NCBI GenBank assembly: GCA_016207825.1
Contig: JACQZI010000007.1
Span: 260,697-324,696, forward strand
DNA: 64,000 bases
Direction of reading: 5' to 3'
From: Planctomycetota bacterium
GTDB lineage: Bacteria; Planctomycetota; MHYJ01; JACQXL01; JACQZI01
The notes beneath the pieces are model-generated. The model did no database searches. It was given only the letters and a program-made list of their open reading frames with translations, and was not told the DNA's origin. Shown in pieces: positions 24,630 to 34,257 of this stretch (the stretch's first letter is position 1; each line of letters opens with the position of its first letter). The translations under genes were made by a program, and so were the position numbers.

Positions 24630-27600
24630 CTAATGATTAAACGTTAAATGCCCGGCGCCGATAATTTCCTCGATATCCTGTATGAATCTTTCAGAGGGGG
24701 AAACGATGAAATCCGTGCCTGTTTTAAGGAGAATTTTCTGGTTTTCCGGAGTGGTGATATAAATAAAAACTGGGCAATTACCGGGATGCGCCTGAAGGAC
24801 ATCTTTCACGCCCTGGATGATGCGTTCTTCCAGGCCGGTAACTGAAAGGTTGATAGTGACGCTTCGGGCAAGTTCTTCATAAGCGTGCGCCAGGGGTGCG
24901 ACTTCCCTTACCTTTATAGCCGTGATGCCCTGGCGGATGCTTAATTTCCCTTTGATAAATATAATTCTATCTTCCCGGATGAGGTCTTTATGCCTTTTCA
25001 GTTCATCCAGATAAACAATCGCATCAATCATGCCGGTTAAATCCCTTAGTTTAAAGATGAGCCGTTTCTCGCTTTTCCCGTTTCCGCCCCGCCGGAGGCT
25101 CGATTGAACGCCTGAAACAATGCCGCCTATTTTAACATCAACCTCTTCGTTTAAAGAGTTAAGGGTTTCCGTATTATGGGAAGAGAGTTCTTTGATGATT
25201 TTTTCATACTTGACTAGGGGATGGCCGGTGATATAAAGCCCGGTTGCCTCTTTTTCCATCTTAAGCAATTCTTCCTGGCTCCACGGGTTAATTCTGTTAA
25301 TATCAAAATACGCGGAATAATTGGTTTCGCTATCCGAGCCGGTTTTTGTGGAAAGGAGATTAAGCTGCCCAGATTTCCGGTCCGATTGTTTCTGGGCGGC
25401 AATCTTGATGGTTTTATCGGCGATTGCCATCAGTTGTGCCCGGTGATGACCGAGGGAGTCGAAAGCGCCGCATTTAATAAAGCTTTCCATGACCTGTTTG
25501 TCTACGATAGACAAATCAACTCTTTCGCAGAAATTGAAGAAAGAGCGGAATTTGCCGTCTTTCTCGCGGGCGGTGATTATTGTTTTCACGCCTGCCTCGC
25601 CGACGTTTTTTACGGCCGAGAGGCCGAAGCGGATTTTCTTTCCTTCAACGGTAAAAGTGGATTCGCTTTCATTAACATCTGGCGGTGCGATTTCAATTTC
25701 CATGCGCTTGCATTCCTCGATGTATTCCACGATTTTATCGGTTGTATGGCGGTGGGTGGTGAGAAGCGCGGCCATATATTCAACCGGATAATGCGCTTTA
25801 AGGTAAGCGGTCCGGTATGAAGTCATCGCATAAGCGGCCGAGTGCGATTTGTTAAAACCGTATCCGGCAAAGAATTCCAGCAGGTCATAAATACCATTGG
25901 CGATATCGGATTTAATCCCGTTTTTGACCGAGCCGTTGACGAATTGTTCGCGGTAATGGCTGGCTAATTCCACTATTTTTTTGCCCATGGCTTTGCGGAG
26001 CGCATCGGCTTCTGCCAGACTCAAGCCCCCCAGCCGGTTAGCGATGCGCATAACTTGCTCTTGGTAGAGAACAACGCCGTTTGTTTCTTTCAAGATTGGT
26101 TCGAGTGTCGGGTGTAAATAGGTGGTTTTTTCCTCCCCGTGCTTGCGCAGGATGTAGTCATCCACCATGCGGCTTTTCAAGGGGCCCGGGCGGTATAAAG
26201 CAATCAAGGCGATGATATCTTCGAAAATATCGGGTTTTAATTTCTGTTCCAGGTCACGCATGCCGGCGGATTCCAGCTGAAAGACGCCTTTGGTATCGCC
26301 GCTGCTCAATAAGCGGTAGGTATCCTTGTCATTCAAGGGGATTTTTTGGATATCTATTTTGATATTACGGTTCTTTTCCACTATTTTAACGCAATTATCT
26401 ATGACCGGCAAAGTCGCCAAGGCGAGCATATCAACTTTCAAGAGACCTATTTTCTGCAACTGGTCCATATCGTACTGGGTGGTAATGACGCCGGAATTAT
26501 TATAAAGAGGGGTATATTCAGTAAGGACTTTATCGGCAATGACGACTCCGGCCGCATGTGTTGAGGCGTGGCGGCAAAGCCCTTCCAGTTTCATTGAAAT
26601 ATCGAATAATTCTTTTGTTTCTTTCTTGTTTTGGTATAAGCTTTTCAATTCCTTATCTGAATCCAGCGCTTCCCTTAAGGTTATCCCTAGCGTATCCGGT
26701 ATGCGTTTTGCCAGCCGGTCCACTTCGAACAAAGGCATGCCCAAAACGCGACCGACGTCGCGCACCGCGGCACGCGCCTTCATGGTTCCGAAGGTAATGA
26801 TTTGCGCGACACTATCATTCCCGTATTTTTGCCGGACATAATTTATCACCTGTTCGCGGCCTTCCTGGTTGAAATCAACATCGATATCCGGCAGTTCGCG
26901 CCGCCCGGGATTCATAAAACGCTCAAAGAGCAAATCGTATTTTAAAGGGTCAATATCCGTGATTTCAAGCGTATATGCCAGCAAAGACCCGGCGCTGGAG
27001 CCGCGGCCGGGACCGACGGAAATATTATTCTGCCGCGCGTAACGGATAAAATCCCAGACGATAAGGAAGTAATCCGCGAAGCCCATTTTTTCAATCACGC
27101 CCAGCTCGTATTCCAGGCGCTTCCTGGCTACGTCCGTTGGTGTTCCATAACGCATATTCAATCCTGTTTCGCACAGCGCACGCAGGTATGCCGCCGAGCT
27201 TTTCCCTTCAGGAGGCTTGAATTTAGGCAGGTGGTAATCCCCAAAGCGCATTTCCAGGTTGCAGGCATCCGATATCCGGACGGTGTTTTTTATCGCGTCA
27301 GGTATTTCGGAAAAAATGGCTTTCATTTCATCGGGTGTTTTATAATAGAATTCATCCGTCGACATCTTGAGACGGTTGGAATCGGTGACGAGCTTGTTCG
27401 TGGCAATGCACAGGAGCACATCATGGACCTTGGAATCATCCCTGGCTAGGTAATGGACATCATTGGTGGCGGCAACCGGGATATTGAGTTCTTTGGATAT
27501 TTTTACCTGCCCCTTGATGATTTCTTCCTGCTCTTTTATGCCGTGGTTTTGCAGTTCGATGTAAAAATCCTCTCCCAATAAATCCTTGTAAAAGGAGGCG

Positions 27601-28082
27601 ACCTCGAATGCTTTTTCCGGCTTGCGGTGGTTAAGGTGATAAGAAATTTCCGAACTCATGCAGCCGCTTAAGACAATAAGCCCGGAACAATGGTTAGCCA
27701 GGACTTCTTTGTCAATCCTGGGCTTGTAATAAAAGCCCTGCTGGTACGCGATTGAAGAAAGCTTAAGCAGGTTCTTGTAGCCGGTCTCGTCCTTCACAAG
27801 CAAGGTGAGGTGGTAATAAAGCTCCTCGTTATTGGAATGCGTTTTCTCCGTCATCTTGCCCGGTGCTACGTACATTTCACACCCGACAATCGGTTTTATG
27901 CCGTTTTTTAGGGCGTTTTGGTAAAACTCAACCGCCCCGAAAAGGTTGCCGTGGTCCGTCAGCGCGACGGCGTTCATCTGCAATCTTTTTGTTATCTGGA
28001 AAATATTCTCGAATGTGGCAAATCCGTCCAGCAAACTATACTGGCTGTGGAGATGCAGGTGGACGAAATCGCTTTTTTTCAT
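24630..28082 (-). CDS. dnaE: DNA polymerase III alpha subunit
   Basis: 1150 aa replicative polymerase. PHP domain at the N-terminus (VHLHLHSQYSLLDG, LTDHGNLFGAVEF), palm with SVGPGRGSSAGSLLAY and the catalytic LPDIDVDFNQEGRE, GFNKSHSAAYAMTSYRTAYL in the fingers, a helix-hairpin-helix region, and an OB fold near the end (VDVKIGGIVSGVQ). The DnaE1 type is shown by the C-terminal OB and tau-binding extension. Promoter at 28094-28121 leaves only about 4 nt of leader and there is no ribosome site. Confidence 0.97.
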   Translation of the reverse strand: MKKSDFVHLHLHSQYSLLDGFATFENIFQITKRLQMNAVALTDHGNLFGAVEFYQNALKNGIKPIVGCEMYVAPGKMTEKTHSNNEELYYHLTLLVKDETGYKNLLKLSSIAYQQGFYYKPRIDKEVLANHCSGLIVLSGCMSSEISYHLNHRKPEKAFEVASFYKDLLGEDFYIELQNHGIKEQEEIIKGQVKISKELNIPVAATNDVHYLARDDSKVHDVLLCIATNKLVTDSNRLKMSTDEFYYKTPDEMKAIFSEIPDAIKNTVRISDACNLEMRFGDYHLPKFKPPEGKSSAAYLRALCETGLNMRYGTPTDVARKRLEYELGVIEKMGFADYFLIVWDFIRYARQNNISVGPGRGSSAGSLLAYTLEITDIDPLKYDLLFERFMNPGRRELPDIDVDFNQEGREQVINYVRQKYGNDSVAQIITFGTMKARAAVRDVGRVLGMPLFEVDRLAKRIPDTLGITLREALDSDKELKSLYQNKKETKELFDISMKLEGLCRHASTHAAGVVIADKVLTEYTPLYNNSGVITTQYDMDQLQKIGLLKVDMLALATLPVIDNCVKIVEKNRNIKIDIQKIPLNDKDTYRLLSSGDTKGVFQLESAGMRDLEQKLKPDIFEDIIALIALYRPGPLKSRMVDDYILRKHGEEKTTYLHPTLEPILKETNGVVLYQEQVMRIANRLGGLSLAEADALRKAMGKKIVELASHYREQFVNGSVKNGIKSDIANGIYDLLEFFAGYGFNKSHSAAYAMTSYRTAYLKAHYPVEYMAALLTTHRHTTDKIVEYIEECKRMEIEIAPPDVNESESTFTVEGKKIRFGLSAVKNVGEAGVKTIITAREKDGKFRSFFNFCERVDLSIVDKQVMESFIKCGAFDSLGHHRAQLMAIADKTIKIAAQKQSDRKSGQLNLLSTKTGSDSETNYSAYFDINRINPWSQEELLKMEKEATGLYITGHPLVKYEKIIKELSSHNTETLNSLNEEVDVKIGGIVSGVQSSLRRGGNGKSEKRLIFKLRDLTGMIDAIVYLDELKRHKDLIREDRIIFIKGKLSIRQGITAIKVREVAPLAHAYEELARSVTINLSVTGLEERIIQGVKDVLQAHPGNCPVFIYITTPENQKILLKTGTDFIVSPSERFIQDIEEIIGAGHLTFNH

Positions 28083-28093
28083 CAGTGGGATAC

Positions 28094-28121
28094 ATTATAA
28101 TGATTTTATATTTATTAGCAA
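28094..28121 (-). promoter_or_regulatory. Promoter of dnaE, near-leaderless
   Basis: TTGCTA (28116-28121), 16-nt spacer, TATAAT (28094-28099), then 11 nt to the ATG at 28082. Predicted leader is 3-5 nt. Confidence 0.55.
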
Positions 28122-28224
28122 CAATTTTCCGATGAGCCGTCCGGGTTGGTTTGATGGATTCTTTAAGTCCCCTCTAAAAAGAGGGGGTGCCAAAGGCAGG
28201 GGTGTGTTAATAGCCGCGGAACCT

Positions 28225-28968
28225 TTAACCCATGCTCTTCAGGGTGGCCACCGCTTTTTTATGGTTGGGCGAGGAAAAAAAGTAGCTGGCCGTCACTAAA
28301 ATATTTGCCCCGGCCTTTACCACCAGCGGCGCGGTTTTATCGTTTATCCCGCCATCCACCGCGATATCCCCTTTGTAAATCGCGTGAAGCTGCCTTATCT
28401 TCGGGACGACCGCTTCCATGAACTTCTGCCCCGAAAATCCCGGATTGACGGACATAATCAGCACCATATCCATCTCCGCCAAAAGCTGGGCGTCAAAACA
28501 CAAAGGCGTGCCGGGGTTCAGGGAAACCGCCGCTTTGACATCCGCACCTTTGATGATTCCCAAATCCCTTTTAAGTTTTGCCAAATCCACCCGCTGGACG
28601 TATTTGATGACGGATGTCCGTTCGAGGTTCGCCAGGAGCTCCTTTTCCTCGCCGGAGAGTTTCTCGTTGGCGCTTCCGGCCCAGGGATAGCATTCCGCGT
28701 GGACGGTGATGATATCAACACCCGCCCTCAGGAATTCCGGTATGTAACGCGAGGGGTTGCGAATCATGAGGTGCGCGTCCAAAGGAAGCCTGGTGTGTTT
28801 GCGGACAGCTTCCACCACCACCGGACCGAAGGTAAGGTTCGGCACAAAATGCCCGTCCATTATGTCGAGGTGTATGATATCGACTCCGGCGTCTTCGCAT
28901 TTCTTAAGCTCGCCCTTAAGGTTGGAAAAATCCGCGGAAAGGATGCTTGCCCCGACTTTTATATCCAT
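28225..28968 (-). CDS. rpe: Ribulose-phosphate 3-epimerase
   Basis: 247 aa TIM barrel. ASILSADFSNLKGEL, HLDIMDGHFVPNLTFGP, DAHLMIRNPSRYIPEF, SVNPGFSGQKFMEAV and IAVDGGINDKTAPLV are in order. It interconverts ribulose-5-P and xylulose-5-P. It is longer than the usual 215-225 aa because about 30 residues (AGSANEKLSGEEKELLANLE and following) are inserted between the TVHAE strand and the SLNPGTP strand. AAGGAATAAT precedes the ATG, and it follows pyrG by 18 nt. Confidence 0.92.
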   Translation of the reverse strand: MDIKVGASILSADFSNLKGELKKCEDAGVDIIHLDIMDGHFVPNLTFGPVVVEAVRKHTRLPLDAHLMIRNPSRYIPEFLRAGVDIITVHAECYPWAGSANEKLSGEEKELLANLERTSVIKYVQRVDLAKLKRDLGIIKGADVKAAVSLNPGTPLCFDAQLLAEMDMVLIMSVNPGFSGQKFMEAVVPKIRQLHAIYKGDIAVDGGINDKTAPLVVKAGANILVTASYFFSSPNHKKAVATLKSMG

Positions 28969-28986
28969 ATTATTCCTTATCCAATA

Positions 28987-30618
<1,632 letters not shown>

Positions 30619-30655
30619 GAAAATCCTACAAGATAACTTTAATATTTTCAGTGGT

Positions 30656-30677
30656 CAGAAAAGCCCCCGCTTTTCTG
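30656..30677. repeat. Perfect hairpin CAGAAAAGC-CCCC-GCTTTTCTG
   Basis: A 9-bp perfect stem with a C4 loop between pyrG and the 64-aa ORF. A second hairpin, GTCCCGT / ACGGGAC, follows at 30721-30747. The 30583-30899 gap contains these hairpins and two divergent promoters, and no further gene that I can support. Confidence 0.5.
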
Positions 30678-30863
30678 CACTGCAAGAAAAACCGCCTCTA
30701 CAAACTACAATTAATCAGGCGTCCCGTCCCGCATAGCTGAACGGGACAACTTCATAATATAAAATGATTTTCCCTTATCCTGTTTTACGGGAATAACCTC
30801 TAACTCACGATTATTTTCTTGTCTCTAAGTAAGGGAAAAGGTGTCCTTTAAAATACAATTGCT

Positions 30864-30892
30864 TTGACAATCTGTCCTCGGAAATCTATACT
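30864..30892 (+). promoter_or_regulatory. Consensus-like promoter of the 64-aa ORF, leaderless start
   Basis: TTGACA (30864-30869), 17-nt spacer, TATACT (30887-30892), then 7 nt to the ATG at 30900. One of the closest matches to consensus in the window. Confidence 0.65.
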
Positions 30893-30899
30893 TTACCTC

Positions 30900-31094
30900 A
30901 TGGCAATAAACATAAGCCCGTTTTTAGCAAAGCTTATCCTTAAGGTTAATCCGTTCCGCAGGCTTATTGTTGTCTGCAAAGGATACAACGAGGATTACGA
31001 AAACTTTACCGAGCTTGTCTGGCAAGACGATAAGGATTTAGATTTTTACGATAAAGACACTTACCCCGAATTCCAATTGTGGCTAATCCGGTAA
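30900..31094 (+). CDS. Small protein, 64 aa, unknown
   Basis: I recognise no family. It begins MAINISPFLAKLILKVNPFR, with an amphipathic basic N-terminus, and ends in an acidic, aromatic half (NEDYENFTELVWQDDKDLDF, then YPEFQLWLIR). The frame extends upstream, but the start chosen is the ATG 7 nt after a strong -10 hexamer, so the supposed upstream codons would overlap the promoter. That coincidence is the main reason to believe the gene. A gene-fragment origin is possible because of its islet setting. Confidence 0.5.
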   Translation: MAINISPFLAKLILKVNPFRRLIVVCKGYNEDYENFTELVWQDDKDLDFYDKDTYPEFQLWLIR

Positions 31095-31159
31095 GTTTAG
31101 TTATATTCCGAAAAAGGGCGATGGGCAATACGCCGGGGTGTGTTCCAAGAGGAAATAAA

Positions 31160-31546
31160 ATGGGTAAATTTGGAGAATGTGCAATTAAAGCGGTTGATTT
31201 AATATTATCTAAAAGTATTAGAAACCCGGAAGAGGCGTGGAAAGTAGCAGCTACTGATATTTTCAAAAATGAAGTTACAACTCAGGATAAAGTTTGTCCA
31301 AAAAATGCTTTTCTTGGTCTTTGCGAAGAAGGAAAAATTAAAGGCGTTACGTGTGGTAATTATACAGCCTCAGAAAACAATAAATCATATGCAATTAAAG
31401 CTGTACAACTACTACAACTAGACACTACCCTTTCTCGTAGCCAAAAAGAACTCTGGGCAAGAATTACAAATAATTCTGTTAAGCAGAACCAACAAATGGA
31501 TGTTGTGATTGCTTTATGGGACAAAAAGTTAATTGTAATTGAGTAA
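31160..31546 (+). CDS. DUF6979-like small protein
   Basis: 128 aa from the ATG preceded by AGAGGAAATAAA. MGKFGECAIKAVDLILSKSI, a later CPKNAFLGLCEEGKIKGV and CGNYTASENNKSYAIKAVQL give the pattern of a small family I recall as DUF6979: two helical halves around a CPKNAFLGLCE core. Function unknown. The GC content is clearly lower than the flanks (A+T-rich throughout), suggesting transfer. The upstream 27 codons of the frame overlap the previous ORF's end and are rejected. Confidence 0.65.
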   Translation: MGKFGECAIKAVDLILSKSIRNPEEAWKVAATDIFKNEVTTQDKVCPKNAFLGLCEEGKIKGVTCGNYTASENNKSYAIKAVQLLQLDTTLSRSQKELWARITNNSVKQNQQMDVVIALWDKKLIVIE

Positions 31547-31717
31547 GATGTCCCCCGAATTATAAAAGATCAAGGATTAGTGGATGAGCCCATTAAAAGT
31601 AAAAAGGGTTATAGGAGATTTAGATTGACAAATTCTAAACGTATTCAATATGCTTATCAAGGTAATAATAACATTTTATTTACTAAATATGGAAATCACG
31701 ATGAGACATTACGTTAG
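31547..31717 (+). pseudogene. Coding-like remnant, possibly of a toxin or nuclease
   Basis: In frame directly after the stop of the DUF6979-like gene, 56 codons stay open to a TAG and read like protein: KGYRRFRLTNSKRIQYAYQG, then LFTKYGNHDETLR. There is no good ATG or ribosome site. It may be the 3' end of a decayed gene; the RRFRL and YGNHDE parts recall small toxin or nuclease domains, but I cannot name one. Confidence 0.35.
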
Positions 31718-31789
31718 TTTGAAAATTTTACATATATGATGCAAATGTCCCCTCTCCGCATTCCAAAACCCCCCTCCCCTGATTTTCAA

Positions 31790-32075
31790 GGTGCCGGTTG
31801 GGATACTTTTTGGAGCACATCCCCATACCTCTTCGTGCAGTTCTAGATAGATTTAGGTGCAGTTTCCCAGCCCTTTTGGAGCCCGTCCCCAGCCCTTTAG
31901 GTGCCGGTCCATAGGGATTTTGGAGCCGTTCCCCGGGATTCTTGGAGCCGCTTTCCATACCTTTTGGGGCAGTTTCCCGTAACTCTTGGAGCCGTTCGGG
32001 GTAGCTCTTCGAGCCGCTTGGGATAACTTTTGGAGCCGTTTGGGATAGATTTTAAAGCCGCATCCCCACCCTACC
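31790..32075. repeat. Degenerate tandem array, 13 units, exact 22-bp period
   Basis: Units start at 31790, 31812, 31834, 31856, 31878, 31900, 31922, 31944, 31966, 31988, 32010, 32032 and 32054, with no insertion or deletion. Positions 19-22 (TTTT or TCTT) plus 1-7 (GGAGCCG, sometimes GGTGCAG) are conserved; positions 8-18 vary, often TCCCCATACC or TTGGGATA. So about 11 bp, one helical turn, is kept and 11 bp is free. The period is not a multiple of three and no coding frame follows it, so the array is not coding. It sits in a 446-bp gap just before the 261-aa gene. A second array with a shared core is at the window's right end. Confidence 0.85.
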
Positions 32076-32163
32076 CCGTATATAGAGGGGCACCCTAAGA
32101 CTCATTTTAAGTTCAAAGGTTCAAGGATTAAAGGGTTAAAGGACAGAAAGGAAGGGTAAAGAT

Positions 32164-32949
32164 ATGGAAAACGATGATGAAAAGGCGATATCAAGGATTA
32201 AGGTGCGGGTATTTATACCGGATGAACCGCCTGCGGAGTATCTGGAGAAATGGAAGCGCTCCATGATAGAAGCCGGCCCCAGGATGGGCAGGAATCTTAA
32301 AGCATCCATCTCCGGCTTAGGCGATTATGCACAAAAGATGGCTAAGCCTACTATCAAGAACAAGATTGAATTCCTTAACCCCAATTACCGCACCAAACGC
32401 GGCAAGACATTCGAGAATATTATCAACAGCATGATAACCAATATCCCCGAAGCCTACGGCAAATTCAAGGATAATACCGAACGGATATTTGAAACCGTGG
32501 ACGGGGAAGCCGCCAAAAGATTCGCAGAAAAGATTGAGCAAGAGGCGTATTGGACGGCGTTAAAAATAAGCCAGACGGCATTGCCCTTTGGCGGTTATAA
32601 GAATATCGTGAGGGGCGTAGTGCCCTTTGCCGCCCGTTGGCTGACCGGAGATTTAACGGTCATGGAGTTGCTGACCAAATCGGATATCTATTACGGAAGG
32701 CATCCGGTTTTAATAACACAGCCGGAGCGATCCGGGGAATTCAGGAAAAGGCTGATTAACCGGATTAAAAAAGCCGGGTCGAGGATAGTCCAAACGACCG
32801 AGAAAAACAAGGAACGTGTCATCGCCGAAGAAAACGCCTCGACCAATCAATTAGTTAAAGACTATGCTTTGGAAGAGCTTGACGTGAGCGTGAATTTTGT
32901 CCTCGAAACCACACAGCTATATCTGGATATTCAGGTTAGTCAACTGTAG
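32164..32949 (+). CDS. Uncharacterised 261-aa protein downstream of the 22-bp array
   Basis: I do not recognise a family. It has no signal peptide. The N-terminal 30 residues are acidic then Pro-rich (FIPDEPPAEYLEKWKRSM); the rest is charged and helical with one mildly hydrophobic stretch (VRGVVPFAARWLTGDLTVME, about 158-177), and a C-terminal DYALEELDVSVNFVLETTQ. It is not a transposase or nuclease as far as motifs show. The start follows GGAAGGG by 8 nt. The 88-bp leader ends the array and includes CCCC-GTATATAGA-GGGG. Codon use resembles the core genes. Confidence 0.7.
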   Translation: MENDDEKAISRIKVRVFIPDEPPAEYLEKWKRSMIEAGPRMGRNLKASISGLGDYAQKMAKPTIKNKIEFLNPNYRTKRGKTFENIINSMITNIPEAYGKFKDNTERIFETVDGEAAKRFAEKIEQEAYWTALKISQTALPFGGYKNIVRGVVPFAARWLTGDLTVMELLTKSDIYYGRHPVLITQPERSGEFRKRLINRIKKAGSRIVQTTEKNKERVIAEENASTNQLVKDYALEELDVSVNFVLETTQLYLDIQVSQL

Positions 32950-33045
32950 TTAATCCCGCTACGCTGCCCCTCACGGGATATCTGATGATTACGCTTCGGG
33001 GACGCCAATCGGGTTAAGATAAAATGTCGTTTTAGAGGAAAACAA

Positions 33046-33303
33046 TTAGGAGTTACCTCGACACTTCGGAAGCAAAGTCAAGCGCTTTTTAGCTTTGTCT
33101 TTATAGCTTTTCCTGATGGCTAACCCGAATGCCAGGAAACACGCCGCTTCGACTATCAAATATAACCCGAATATAAAAATGCCCATGTCCAGATAAAGTT
33201 CGCCATTGCAATACACTCTTGCGTTGGTTAAAAAGTAGCCGATGAGCAGCATGAAAACCGAGCTGATTATAAGAAAACAATAGGTTGTTTTAACGCTTTC
33301 CAT
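33046..33303 (-). CDS. Small two-helix membrane protein
   Basis: 85 aa with hydrophobic segments at about 9-26 and 38-62 and a basic tail (RKSYKDKAKKR). No family recognised. Upstream is a TA-repeat run and TTGAAC-N18-TATATA ending 7 nt before the ATG, so it may be another leaderless gene. The 3' side, 32950-33045, carries GCTACGCTGCCCC and ACGCTTCGGGG palindrome remnants. Confidence 0.5.
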   Translation of the reverse strand: MESVKTTYCFLIISSVFMLLIGYFLTNARVYCNGELYLDMGIFIFGLYLIVEAACFLAFGLAIRKSYKDKAKKRLTLLPKCRGNS

Positions 33304-33310
33304 ATATATA

Positions 33311-33340
33311 TATATACGTATAAAAACCTGATTGGTTCAA
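33311..33340 (-). promoter_or_regulatory. Possible promoter with TA repeats
   Basis: TTGAAC (33335-33340), 18-nt spacer, TATATA (33311-33316), 7 nt to the ATG at 33303. The alternating TA run (33302-33316) makes the exact -10 uncertain. Confidence 0.4.
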
Positions 33341-33405
33341 ATAAAATTCCGCTTTCGAGAATATTTGTTGGTAACTCCCTTTTTGCGAAAGGTGCGCTAT
33401 TTTAT

Positions 33406-33433
33406 TTGATATTTATCCCAAAACTACTATTAT
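33406..33433 (+). promoter_or_regulatory. Promoter of kdsA, leaderless start
   Basis: TTGATA (33406-33411), 16-nt spacer, TATTAT (33428-33433), 8 nt to the ATG at 33442. Confidence 0.55.
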
Positions 33434-33441
33434 GTACGGAT

Positions 33442-34257
33442 ATGAAAGCGATAAAGATAGGCAAACAGCTCTTCGGCGGGAAAGGCTCTTTCTTCGTCAT
33501 CGCCGGACCCTGCGTCATAGAAGATGAAAAGAGCCTCTTCAGCACCGCCAAACGGCTTAAAGAAATTACCCGTAAGCTCAATCTCCCCTTCATCTTCAAG
33601 ACATCCTACGATAAGGCGAACCGCTCGAGCCTCTCTTCCTACCGCGGGCCCGGATTAAAAAAGGGACTCGATATTCTCGCGCGCCTCAAGAAAGAACTGG
33701 GATTATTGATATTGTCCGATGTCCATAGTGCCATGGAAATAGGGCCGGCTTCCAAGGTTCTTGATATCATCCAAATACCGGCGTTGCTCTCCCGTCAGAC
33801 GGATTTAATCTCCGCCGCCGCCAAAACCGGTAAGCCGATAAACATAAAAAAGGGGCAATACCTTGCCCCGTGGGATATTGAGAATGTTATTGGGAAAATC
33901 ACTTCCGCGGGTAACCGCAATATCATCATTACCGAACGGGGAGTTTCCTTCGGGTATAATAATCTGGTGAGCGACATGCGGGCAATCCCGATAATTAAAT
34001 CATTCGGCTATCCGGTTGTTTACGATGCCACTCACAGCGTCCAACTGCCGGGTGGCGCGGGCAGTAAATCAGGCGGAGAGCGGCAGTTTGTCCCGGCGCT
34101 GGCGCGCGCGGCGGTTGCCGCCGGCTGTGACGGCGTATTCCTGGAGGTGCACCATAACCCGGATAAGGCGCTGTGCGACGGCCCGAATATGTTGCCGCTG
34201 GAAAGCCTGCAGGGACTCCTTAAAACTTTAAAACAGATTCATAAAATCGTTTCATAA
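33442..34257 (+). CDS. kdsA: 3-deoxy-D-manno-octulosonate 8-phosphate synthase
   Basis: 271 aa, from the internal ATG that starts MKAIKIGKQLFGGKGSFFVI; the 12 upstream codons overlap the promoter. GPCVIEDEKSLF, FKTSYDKANRSS, GLDILARLKKELGLLILSDV, INIKKGQYLAPWD and the C-terminal FLEVHHNPDKALCDGPNM are the KDO8P synthase marks. It condenses PEP and arabinose-5-P, the first committed step to KDO for lipopolysaccharide. The residue KKGQYLAPWD supports KDO8P over DAHP synthase. The next ORF begins at the base after its stop. Confidence 0.95.
   Translation: MKAIKIGKQLFGGKGSFFVIAGPCVIEDEKSLFSTAKRLKEITRKLNLPFIFKTSYDKANRSSLSSYRGPGLKKGLDILARLKKELGLLILSDVHSAMEIGPASKVLDIIQIPALLSRQTDLISAAAKTGKPINIKKGQYLAPWDIENVIGKITSAGNRNIIITERGVSFGYNNLVSDMRAIPIIKSFGYPVVYDATHSVQLPGGAGSKSGGERQFVPALARAAVAAGCDGVFLEVHHNPDKALCDGPNMLPLESLQGLLKTLKQIHKIVS

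Noticed and set aside
31728-31958. 76-aa minus-strand ORF across the array
   Set aside because: It runs through the 22-bp repeats, has no ribosome site, and its composition only mirrors the repeat.
31790-32075. 22-bp array as a CRISPR array
   Set aside because: Repeats are not invariant, the unit is too short, the variable parts resemble each other and no cas gene is near.
31790-32075. 22-bp array as a TIGR-type guide array
   Set aside because: Such arrays have paired repeats with unrelated short spacers and a Nop-domain protein; here the centres are related and the neighbouring 261-aa protein shows no Nop-like features.
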